This document shows positions 1 through 7,080 of a stretch of DNA of 11,407 nt, piece by piece. Each line of letters opens with the position of its first letter. The stretch's first letter is position 1. This DNA comes from Nitrososphaera sp. GTDB taxonomy: Archaea > Thermoproteota > Nitrososphaeria > Nitrososphaerales > Nitrososphaeraceae. The translations under genes were made by a program, and so were the position numbers. The stretch lies in assembly GCA_025929855.1 (NCBI GenBank), contig JAICPK010000018.1, positions 1-11,407 on the forward strand. The letters run 5' to 3'. The notes beneath the pieces are model-generated. The model saw only the letters and a list, made by a program, of their open reading frames with translations. It was not told the DNA's origin and did no database searches.

Positions 1-48
1 ATGATGACATGTTATGATATTGTAAGAGGGCTACAAAAGATAACTTTC

Positions 49-2142
49 TTATTCTCTTGAGATGCACGAACCATCAGCTGTCATGGCAAACCTAAATATT
101 TGATCGACTTCAGAGTTTTCAAAAATTTCAGAGTCATGAGTTATTATTATTAGCTGGGCCAATGGTCCGACACCTTCTCTAAATGCCTCAGATAGTATTC
201 TGACAAGCCCTCTCCGCCTGTCTTCGTCAAGATGTGCAGTTGGCTCATCTAAAATGATGAAATCAAGCTTATTTGAACCCATCATATATGCAATACTAAG
301 ACGAAGTGCGAGGGCTACGGCCACCTTTTCGCCTCCGGAAAGTGAGTCTATATCAATTTCACCCTGCCTGCCGTAACATGTTACCGCTACTTCTCGTGCC
401 CCTTCTGTAAGTTCGATCCTCGAAATGCCAATATTAAAGAGCGAGGCATATTCTGACGCCTTCTGCGATATAACTCCGAGCGCCCATGAGCGAAGGCTAA
501 TGCCCACCATCCCGTCCCTATTGAATATCATCGAACGCATCCTTTCCAGCATTTTGGAGAATTCAGATGCCTGTCTTAACTGCTCCATTGCATGCATGGC
601 AGAATCTATCGCTGTCTGGGCGTCAGTTATTACACGTCTATACTCACCAGTTTTGACACTTGCAGCCTGCAATTCTTGTATCAGCCTTGTCCTCTCTAGT
701 TTCGCATCTGTGTATTGAGGGAGGCTCAAACCACTCACCTGCCCCCGTAATGCAGCAATTTCTTCAGCAAGTGTCTTTGAGACCCCATCTATTACCAGCT
801 TGAAAGGATCATCTCCTACGTAGGCTATTTGCAGAGGGAGTTTGGCCAGATACTTTTTCTTGCTATTGAGATCGTCTTCAATCTTGACCAAGTCGTTTTC
901 AGAGCTTATAGAATTGTTTGATAGGAACTTTTCTGCTGTCACTATCTTTTTGTCCTGCTCTGCCAGCTGTTGCTCTTCTTTCTTGAGCTCAACCTTGGCT
1001 ACTTGCAGTTTGTATTTTTCTTCCGATCTACGCCTGATCTCTAGCTGAATATGATCTACATTAAACATTTCATTAACCTTTGTAACAGGAGAGTTGCAAA
1101 CGGGGCATTTGCCATCCGCTATATGCAGTTTGCCGGCACACTCTAGAAGGCCAAGTAGCTTGCCCATCATGCCCTCATTTTCCTCCAGCTTTGAATGGAT
1201 CTCCTCTGATTCAGCTTTTATCATCTTGAGCCGTATGTGTACTTCTTCTTTGGTTTTCAGCACATCGAGCAAGTTCTTTGCTTCTATAACTACTCTTTCC
1301 ATTTGTTCCACTTCTGTACCAAGGTGGCTGCGCCTTTCAGTGACATGTCGTATGAGCAATTTTTCGCAATTCTGAAGCTCCTGTGTCTTTTGGATGACTG
1401 GCTCCAACCTCTCGATTTCCTTGTCAAGTTGACCTATTTTTTCCTCAAGCAGCCTTCTTTCATCTTCAAACTCTTTCAAAAGCAATGATCCCTCCTTTAG
1501 CTTCTTCTCCTTTTCCTCCAGCAGTCTTTCCACCTTTGGAATTTCCTCATCAGTGTAGCCTATTTCATCACGCAGCCTTTCGCGGAAGCCTAGGATGACA
1601 TTGCGCATCGTTTCATAAGCTGAGTCGAGTCTGTCAATGCCAATCAGGCCATTTAGCAATTCCTTAAAGTCTTTTGGTTGTGCTTCTACTATCCTGACCA
1701 GCTCACCCTGTTGCACTACCGCAGCAACGCGCAGTTTTTCATAGTTGAGCCCAAGCACCTGTGCTATTTCCACACTCATTGACTCGCCAAACTGTCTGCG
1801 CTCGCCTCCGACAATTGGCTTATTTACTATCTTGTCACCATCTGATACAAGTACAAGCTGCGAAAATGACTGGAGGCCGGAGCCGTTTAGCGTTCTTATC
1901 GCCTGGAACTCTTTAGAGTTGATAGCAAAGCGTATCTCCGCCATAGCATGGTTGGCGCCTCTTCTTACAAGATTCTTGTTTGACTTTCTTGTATGCTTGC
2001 CAAAGAGCGAAAACGTCACTGCGTCAATGATTGACGACTTGCCGGAGCCGTTATGTCCTAGAAATATTGTTATACCCTTGCAAAATTCTATCTTGGTGTC
2101 TTTGTGTGCAATGAAATTCTTCAGTTGAATATCCTTTATCAT
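49..2142 (-). CDS. rad50: DNA double-strand break repair ATPase Rad50
   Basis: SMC-like ABC ATPase that works with Mre11 to recognise, tether and process DNA ends. Seen in the 697-residue product: N-terminal Walker A GHNGSGKS (29-36), Q-loop in AVVQQGEL (141-148), a first coiled-coil arm rich in Glu/Lys/Leu (about 175-340), the zinc-hook CPVC (346-349; bases 1096-1107), a returning coiled-coil arm (about 355-530), then the C-terminal lobe with signature LSGGEK (601-606), Walker B ending in LDEPTAHLD (631-639) and the H-loop THD (668-670). All catalytic elements are intact. Characterised archaeal Rad50s are usually about 850-900 residues, so this one is short, and the reduction lies in the coiled coil. 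The ATG is chosen because it overlaps the mre11 stop as ATGA (4-base overlap) and the lobe begins immediately after it. It is the last gene of the nurA-herA-mre11-rad50 block. The identification is very secure. Confidence 0.97.
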   Translation of the reverse strand: MIKDIQLKNFIAHKDTKIEFCKGITIFLGHNGSGKSSIIDAVTFSLFGKHTRKSNKNLVRRGANHAMAEIRFAINSKEFQAIRTLNGSGLQSFSQLVLVSDGDKIVNKPIVGGERRQFGESMSVEIAQVLGLNYEKLRVAAVVQQGELVRIVEAQPKDFKELLNGLIGIDRLDSAYETMRNVILGFRERLRDEIGYTDEEIPKVERLLEEKEKKLKEGSLLLKEFEDERRLLEEKIGQLDKEIERLEPVIQKTQELQNCEKLLIRHVTERRSHLGTEVEQMERVVIEAKNLLDVLKTKEEVHIRLKMIKAESEEIHSKLEENEGMMGKLLGLLECAGKLHIADGKCPVCNSPVTKVNEMFNVDHIQLEIRRRSEEKYKLQVAKVELKKEEQQLAEQDKKIVTAEKFLSNNSISSENDLVKIEDDLNSKKKYLAKLPLQIAYVGDDPFKLVIDGVSKTLAEEIAALRGQVSGLSLPQYTDAKLERTRLIQELQAASVKTGEYRRVITDAQTAIDSAMHAMEQLRQASEFSKMLERMRSMIFNRDGMVGISLRSWALGVISQKASEYASLFNIGISRIELTEGAREVAVTCYGRQGEIDIDSLSGGEKVAVALALRLSIAYMMGSNKLDFIILDEPTAHLDEDRRRGLVRILSEAFREGVGPLAQLIIITHDSEIFENSEVDQIFRFAMTADGSCISRE

Positions 2143-3287
2143 TTAACATTGTAGCCTCCAAATTTGTTTAACTTGTACGCCTGCCACAGTAATTCCAGAA
2201 CCGACTTGTCATCCCTCTCAGCTGCAAGTGGCAATACTTCGCCTATCGTAAACTTGGCAAGCTCGTCTGACCCAAGCGCTTCTGTCGACAGCCGATAGAG
2301 CTCACTATCAAGGTCTGCAGGCTTGGAATCATACACAGTAGTAGCAAGATGCTCTTCTAGCGGCTGCCAAATGTAATGAAGACAAGAGTTGTTGAGCTTT
2401 TTCAAGTGCTCAGCTATAACCTTAGAGTCAATGTTGCTCCCAGCTATCTCTATCCTTGCAATGGGCTTTTTGTCATGGGCTGTTGCCTTCTTGATTATTT
2501 GCTCGACTGCATTTGCAAGGTCTCTGTAGTCTATTCTGGCAGAGAATTGCGGACGTCTGCTCTCAAGCAGTACCCATTGTGTTGATGGCTCTTCGCCAGA
2601 CATGTCGGTTATGATGAAGCCCTTATCTGCCTCCTTGATCCCTTCGCTTGGAGTCAGGTCGATTGAGCCAGGATAAGCAAGTGGTCCGCCAAGGAAATCA
2701 AACCTCTTTTCGAGGTGGTCATGATAGTGACCCAGTGCATAGTAGTTAAATCCTGCAGGAAGATCGGCAGAATTGAGCTCACCTGCAAATTTGTTAAAGT
2801 CAGCCAGACCCTGATGCAGCACAAGCACCTTGTTGCCATCGTGTTGCTTTGCAAGTTGCTCCGCATGACGCATCTTTTCGATCAGTGAATCAATGCTACT
2901 GCGCCGCTCCTTGTCTGCCCCAAACAATACACAATTTTCAACTTTGAAAGGTTCATCATATCGGAGTTTCTTTGCAAGCCCAAGGTTGCTGTAAATGTGA
3001 ACAAATGGCACATCTCTAAGCCGGCTTATGTCATGTTCGCCCAGCACAAAGACCACTGGGATCTGCTTTTCCTTCAGTTTTTTCAACATGTTGCCAAGTG
3101 TGATTATCGCCTTGCCGGACGGCCTAGGATTGTGGAATAGATCGCCGGCTAAAATGACAAGACTTACTCTCTCCTTTATTGATGCATCTATTGCCTCATG
3201 AAAAACTTGGTAGACATCTTCCTCTCTTTCCTCTAGACCGAATTGTGAATATCCAAGGTGAAGGTCAGAGATGTGTGATATCAACAT
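2139..3287 (-). CDS. mre11: DNA double-strand break repair nuclease Mre11
   Basis: Mn-dependent 3'-5' exonuclease/endonuclease and partner of Rad50 in break processing. The 382-residue product has the calcineurin-like phosphoesterase motifs in order: DLHLG (8-12), GDLFHNPRPS (48-57), GEHD (83-86), HQG (158-160) and GHYH (186-189). Predicted metal ligands are D8, H10, D49, H85, H158, H187 and H189. Motif III normally reads GNHD or GNHE; here the metal-bridging Asn is Glu84 (codon GAA). The C-terminal part (about 240-382) would hold the capping domain and a Rad50-binding helix, judged by position only. Length is close to that of archaeal relatives. The start is ATG, 25 bases after the herA stop, with no convincing Shine-Dalgarno. 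Its TGA overlaps the rad50 ATG, which suggests translational coupling. Confidence 0.96.
   Translation of the reverse strand: MLISHISDLHLGYSQFGLEEREEDVYQVFHEAIDASIKERVSLVILAGDLFHNPRPSGKAIITLGNMLKKLKEKQIPVVFVLGEHDISRLRDVPFVHIYSNLGLAKKLRYDEPFKVENCVLFGADKERRSSIDSLIEKMRHAEQLAKQHDGNKVLVLHQGLADFNKFAGELNSADLPAGFNYYALGHYHDHLEKRFDFLGGPLAYPGSIDLTPSEGIKEADKGFIITDMSGEEPSTQWVLLESRRPQFSARIDYRDLANAVEQIIKKATAHDKKPIARIEIAGSNIDSKVIAEHLKKLNNSCLHYIWQPLEEHLATTVYDSKPADLDSELYRLSTEALGSDELAKFTIGEVLPLAAERDDKSVLELLWQAYKLNKFGGYNVK
2155..2159 (-). promoter_or_regulatory. possible ribosome binding site for rad50
   Basis: On the minus strand GGAGG lies inside the last codons of mre11 (Phe-Gly-Gly region), 12 bases before the rad50 ATG. 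The sequence is a good anti-Shine-Dalgarno match, but the spacer is longer than usual. Because the two genes also share an ATGA overlap, re-initiation may make this site unnecessary. It could equally be just the Gly-Gly codons. Confidence 0.3.
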
Positions 3288-3312
3288 TTCTATTCTTTAG
3301 GATCATCAACTG

Positions 3313-4848
3313 CTAATCCTGTATATAGCCTGATGGAATGTATGACTCCGATGATTCTTTGGCGGCTTGTTGCTTCAATGCTGCCAGCTGGCTCCATTGT
3401 TCGACTGCTTTCTGATCGCCGCCTATCTTTCGCTCTTTGACTTCGTCTACCTTAACAAACGTAGGTAAGTTGACCCACTGACCGGCAAATATAGCCTCGC
3501 CGGGGTTTAATGATGTAAGCTGATCAATAAGATCTCGGCTAAGTGCTTCGCTTGCTGCAGAAATATGCATCTGGTCGTCCTGCTGGATCATGCGCATTAC
3601 TGCAAGCGAGCCCATCTGACTCAAGATATTGGCATCGATTCCTCTTGGGCGCTGTGACACAATGACTAGCCCTAACCCAAATTTTCTTCCTTCACGTGCA
3701 ACCTTAGAAGCGAAATATTTTGTATCTGTGTCTTCATCCTTTGGTATGAATACATGTGCCTCCTCTATTGCCACAAGTATCGGAGCTGGAAAGCGCGGCT
3801 GCGACTTAGCGGCACCCTTGTTTTGCCGTGTTGCCTTTTTCCTATCGTCGAGCAGCTCTTCAAGGTAGAATGATACAGCAATGTTAGCCTGTCGCTCGGT
3901 AAGTTCTACCAGATTGATAATATTTATCTTGTAGTTCTTAAGAAGCGCCAAGGGATCTGTCATACTAGGATCCAAAATGGTATGAAACTTGCGCCTTGCA
4001 TCATCGATCTTGTCAACTACCTTGGCTGCTGCTTCGCGATATAACTTGTCGGCACCAACTTCTGATGCAGCGTGGATCAGCGCATCCCAAAAGTCCTCGC
4101 CCTTACGCTGCTTGACATCTTCGGTGAACGCCAACCTAAGCACATGCATCTGGTTTGAAGCATTTTCCTGAATCTCAATGACCTCTGCGAGCTTGTCTGC
4201 CGACAAAAGCCGCGGATTTATCCTTCCGTCCAGAAGGTTAATGTTGTTAGATCCCATGTCAAGCGTAGAATAGTCATCGTGGTAGTCAAAAATCACCATC
4301 GTGCCGCTTATTCTAGCTATTTCTTTAGCCAAAAGCGAGACTAGGTTGCTCTTGCCCATGCCAGTCATGGCAAGCACCGCAAGGTGACGAGATACGACTT
4401 TGTTGATATCCACTCGAGCACCTACTCCAGTATTCCGGAGAAGCGTACCTATCATTACCCACTGCTGTCCAGAGGGTGCAAAGATGGCATCAAGATCTTT
4501 AACTGATGCTTCGTACACTTCAGTACCAGGCTCTGGAGGCAGTGCAGGCAATATTGCCTTGCACTTTTTTAACTCAGCCACATAGCCAAGAATACGTATG
4601 TACCCCTTGTAACTTTTATCTCGACGGTTCTCGGCGGCAACATGTTTGCTCTCAAATGCTTCTTCATAGTTGCGAATGCTGCTGCCTAGTGCATCACTGC
4701 TAATAGATGACTTTTCGACAAGCCCAAGCACCTTGTCTATACCATAGTTGAGAATAACGTATTCGCCGATGCTAACAGGCCTTCTTGATTCAAATGTCAC
4801 CTGATCCGGCTTGGTGACACCGATAAGGATGCCTAGTTCTTCACTCAT
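3313..4848 (-). CDS. herA: HerA DNA translocase/helicase (FtsK-HerA ATPase)
   Basis: Hexameric bipolar DNA-pumping ATPase that works with the nuclease NurA to resect DNA ends. The 511-residue product starts with a beta-rich HAS-barrel-like region (about 1-95), followed by the RecA-like motor. Walker A is AMTGMGKSN (160-168), with K166/S167 as nucleotide-binding residues and Ala in place of the first Gly. Walker B is in PILVAIEEAH (356-365), with E362 the likely catalytic Glu. The segment AREGRKFG (384-391) followed by VSQRP (397-401) is the family's arginine-finger/sensor region. The last 40 or so residues (about 470-511) are polar and probably flexible. The chosen ATG overlaps the end of nurA by 8 bases, and AAGGAG and GGGATG stretches lie upstream without ideal spacing. 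It sits directly between nurA and mre11, the conserved archaeal arrangement of end-resection genes. Confident. Confidence 0.95.
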   Translation of the reverse strand: MSEELGILIGVTKPDQVTFESRRPVSIGEYVILNYGIDKVLGLVEKSSISSDALGSSIRNYEEAFESKHVAAENRRDKSYKGYIRILGYVAELKKCKAILPALPPEPGTEVYEASVKDLDAIFAPSGQQWVMIGTLLRNTGVGARVDINKVVSRHLAVLAMTGMGKSNLVSLLAKEIARISGTMVIFDYHDDYSTLDMGSNNINLLDGRINPRLLSADKLAEVIEIQENASNQMHVLRLAFTEDVKQRKGEDFWDALIHAASEVGADKLYREAAAKVVDKIDDARRKFHTILDPSMTDPLALLKNYKINIINLVELTERQANIAVSFYLEELLDDRKKATRQNKGAAKSQPRFPAPILVAIEEAHVFIPKDEDTDTKYFASKVAREGRKFGLGLVIVSQRPRGIDANILSQMGSLAVMRMIQQDDQMHISAASEALSRDLIDQLTSLNPGEAIFAGQWVNLPTFVKVDEVKERKIGGDQKAVEQWSQLAALKQQAAKESSESYIPSGYIQD

Positions 4849-5671
4849 TTAGAGCATCCCTTGCTCCTTGCTCATTCTGCAGGCCATATATGCTTGCGAG
4901 TCTGTCTATATCTTCATTGGTTATCTTGCAGGTATTGTGCGCAAGCTTTAGGCAGTACGGATAGCCGCCTACACTGTGGTACCGTAGCTTATTCAAGGTC
5001 GATTTTACTTCTTGCTCAGTTGCATTGCTCATGATTTCAATCCGAATAACAGGAGTATGGTCGCGCAGTCTTGCATAGACTTCAAACAAGGGCGCATGGC
5101 AGAACTGTGTTTCAACAGGAATACTGAAGCCAGCCTCCTTGGAGGTGTGTCCATAATAGTAAATGTCTCCGGCCTTTGACCCCATCGGGCCAAATTGCAG
5201 CCTGCTCTCAGAGGTCTTTGATATAAATATGCAGCTTGTACACTTCTTCACTATTTCAGACGCTGCTTCAGGCTTGCTTTTAGTCAAACGCGAAACAAGT
5301 GAACCATCGAGGCAGATATTGTCAGCCTTGCCGGCCGCCTTTTGAGCAACAGATGCCTCCATTACCATCGCTCTTGATTCTAGCAGCTCGCTTCTTGCAG
5401 AGCCAGCTATGTCTTCTTCCCACTCTAGAGCTAAGATCTTGTTAGTGCTAGTGACTGCCACTGCGTCTATGACATAAAGTTGAAGACCCTGAAAAGCACG
5501 CCTGTTCCAGCTGCTATCAATGCCTGCAGACTCGCATATTTCTGGCACAGACTCATATGAAATCCAGCGCGATGATGCTTCTGCCAGAATTTTGTGAAAA
5601 TTTGAATCTTTTATCTTTGATATCTTGACGTCTTTATTTCTTAGAGCACCAAGAAAAACTTCCTTGAGCAA
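4841..5671 (-). CDS. nurA: NurA 5'-3' nuclease
   Basis: NurA-domain nuclease, partner of HerA in generating 3' single-stranded tails for RadA. In the 276-residue product I assign the metal-binding sites as D69 in VIDAVAV (motif I; many NurAs have DGS), a Glu near 100-106, and D122 in CLDGSL. SKTS (151-154) and the C-terminal GYPYCLKLAH (236-245) are family hallmarks. Unlike typical sequences I recall, it carries a CxxC pair (C144, C147) just before SKTS, plus C120, C191, C240 and C248. The start is TTG: an in-frame TAG lies two codons upstream and no ATG occurs before residue 103, so TTG is the only reasonable start. No Shine-Dalgarno is visible, so the message may be near-leaderless. It overlaps herA by 8 bases. 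The family call rests mainly on the motifs plus the herA context. Confidence 0.9.
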   Translation of the reverse strand: MLKEVFLGALRNKDVKISKIKDSNFHKILAEASSRWISYESVPEICESAGIDSSWNRRAFQGLQLYVIDAVAVTSTNKILALEWEEDIAGSARSELLESRAMVMEASVAQKAAGKADNICLDGSLVSRLTKSKPEAASEIVKKCTSCIFISKTSESRLQFGPMGSKAGDIYYYGHTSKEAGFSIPVETQFCHAPLFEVYARLRDHTPVIRIEIMSNATEQEVKSTLNKLRYHSVGGYPYCLKLAHNTCKITNEDIDRLASIYGLQNEQGARDALNE

Positions 5672-5709
5672 TTTATGCTATCGTGATGGGCAGTACCTTA
5701 AAAAATCGA
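5672..5709 (-). promoter_or_regulatory. possible internal promoter for the nurA-herA-mre11-rad50 block
   Basis: This 38-base gap separates the oxidoreductase stop from the nurA TTG. On the minus strand it begins with ATTTTTTAAGG (box about 5698-5705), centred some 30 bases before the TTG. That is about where an archaeal TATA box would sit for a near-leaderless transcript. The same T-run could instead act as a weak termination signal for the oxidoreductase. Either reading is inference; read-through into nurA is also possible. Confidence 0.35.
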
Positions 5710-7023
5710 TCATGCTTTCATTCTATCTGCAATTTCGGTAGCATCCCATAGTGACCTTGCCTTGTCACTTGTTTGCAGTACATCGGCTCTTATTATTTTA
5801 CTTGTGATATTAGCTGCCATAGGTAGTGCACCTGTGGCTCCCGGCGAATTATAGTTAAGCACATGGAGCGAAGAATCACGCTCGAGTATGAGCGTGTCTG
5901 GTACGAATCTGCCGGTCTTGTCAATGACTGATGATCTTATGCCGGCTGTCCCACGCTGGGTAAAAGCAGATGGCTTGAGCTGCGGCAAAAATTCACGCAC
6001 TCTGTTTATCATCATTGTCTTGGATAAAGAGCTCTTCAGTTCGGTGCTTACAAGCGACAGAAACTGTCTGTCAAAAAAAATCTTCCGCGCACCTGTATGA
6101 GATGACTCCATTATTTTTGGTAACATATCTATCAAGTTCCTACGCCAGCCGTAGGCATATGGGCCGAACACAGGTATGGCATTTGGCCCCACCTCACGCC
6201 TGTCATCTGCTCGCACGATCCAGTGTGGATCAAGAAAGGGATATTCTGGGTGCTTAGGAACAGAATAGATCGATAGCTTCGTCAGGTTATGGTACTCTGG
6301 TGGTGCCTGCCAGTACTCCCCTCTAAAATGCATGTCGGTGTAGCCCTGTGCAACACCCATCATCTGGGCAATGTCCATCGAGTTACCGCCGGCCACATTG
6401 ACAAGATACTCTGCTTTGATCTCTTTGCCTTGGTTCGTAGTTATCGAATAGACTCCTTGGCCGTATGATGATATTCGCTCGACCTTGTGTCCCAAAAGCA
6501 GCTTGCTACCGAACGACTGAATATCTTCTAGAAGTCCAATCGTGAATGCGCCATAGTTAACCGATGCATCTTTGGAGCAATATATTGCAGAGACACATCG
6601 CACGTTTGGTTCAATTTTTGCTACTTCATTTTTGTCAAGCAATTGCAGTTCATTTTTTGTAAGGCCGTTTGCTATCCCCCACTCCATGTACTTATACAGC
6701 CGGTCTATTCCCTCGTCATTAAGTGCAACCTCAAGGACACCATCACGCCTAAACGGCATTCTCTTATGACTGGAATATTTTTGCCACAACTCGTAGCCAA
6801 GCGCTGCAGCCTTGGCAAAAGTCTTCTTTTTTGTAGGGTCGTAGAGAAAGGGCGCATGCACCTTTCCAGTATTCCTGCTACTGCTATGCTGCGCAATGTT
6901 GTTTTCCTGCTCTAGCAGCGCTACTGATTCAGGACTCTTGGCGTGTGCTGAAAGGAAGTATGCAATTGACATTCCAAGCACACCACCGCCAATTATCGCG
7001 ACCTTGCAGTCCACATGTAGCAT
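5710..7023 (-). CDS. FAD-dependent oxidoreductase, L-2-hydroxyglutarate oxidase (LhgO)-like
   Basis: Flavoprotein of the DAO family, probably oxidising a 2-hydroxy acid such as L-2-hydroxyglutarate to the 2-oxo acid and passing electrons to oxygen or a quinone. The 437-residue product opens with a Rossmann FAD motif, VAIIGGGVLGMSIAYFLS (8-25), with Glu38 at the end of beta-2. It then shows the LhgO-like segments SSSRNTGKVHA (47-57), HFRGEYW (232-238), VGPNAIPVFGPYA (278-290), GTAGIR (358-363) and HVLNYNSPGATGALPMA (387-403). Length is that of the family. There is no signal peptide or membrane segment. The substrate is inferred from family resemblance only; related DAO enzymes such as glycerol-3-phosphate or amino-acid oxidases are less likely. 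The start is ATG, about 27 bases from an AT-rich box in the divergent promoter. It lies 38 bases upstream of nurA on the same strand and so may head the repair operon. Confidence 0.82.
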   Translation of the reverse strand: MLHVDCKVAIIGGGVLGMSIAYFLSAHAKSPESVALLEQENNIAQHSSSRNTGKVHAPFLYDPTKKKTFAKAAALGYELWQKYSSHKRMPFRRDGVLEVALNDEGIDRLYKYMEWGIANGLTKNELQLLDKNEVAKIEPNVRCVSAIYCSKDASVNYGAFTIGLLEDIQSFGSKLLLGHKVERISSYGQGVYSITTNQGKEIKAEYLVNVAGGNSMDIAQMMGVAQGYTDMHFRGEYWQAPPEYHNLTKLSIYSVPKHPEYPFLDPHWIVRADDRREVGPNAIPVFGPYAYGWRRNLIDMLPKIMESSHTGARKIFFDRQFLSLVSTELKSSLSKTMMINRVREFLPQLKPSAFTQRGTAGIRSSVIDKTGRFVPDTLILERDSSLHVLNYNSPGATGALPMAANITSKIIRADVLQTSDKARSLWDATEIADRMKA

Positions 7024-7080
7024 GAATCCAACTGTTAGATAAAACGTTTAATATCGATCCATGGACAAACAGTCTGTATC
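7024..7080. promoter_or_regulatory. divergent promoter region between the oxidoreductase/repair block and polB
   Basis: This 57-base spacer is the only divergent junction in the window. An AT-rich element, TTTAATAT on the plus strand (7047-7054; ATATTAAA on the minus), is centred about 27 bases from the oxidoreductase ATG and about 30 bases from the polB TTG. It could therefore serve as a shared or overlapping TATA box for two short-leader or leaderless transcripts. It is flanked by two small palindromes, AAACGTTT (7042-7049) and ATCGAT (7053-7058), which could be factor-binding sites or chance. Confidence 0.55.

Noticed and set aside
1..60. Plus-strand frame of 19 codons ending with TGA at 58-60 that could be the tail of a convergent gene entering from the left
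   Set aside because: Too short to recognise; the 48 bases beyond the rad50 stop hold no hairpin or clear terminator, so nothing can be claimed.
1745..2128. 127-codon open frame on the plus strand inside rad50, and many similar plus-strand frames opposite rad50, herA and the oxidoreductase
   Set aside because: They lie antisense to clearly conserved genes with intact motifs, show no recognisable domains and have low-complexity Ser/Leu-rich products typical of shadow frames.
4348..4371. HerA Walker A beginning with Ala instead of Gly (AMTGMGKS) as a sign of inactivation
   Set aside because: The catalytic Lys and Ser are present and, as far as I recall, Ala at this place occurs in active archaeal HerA proteins.
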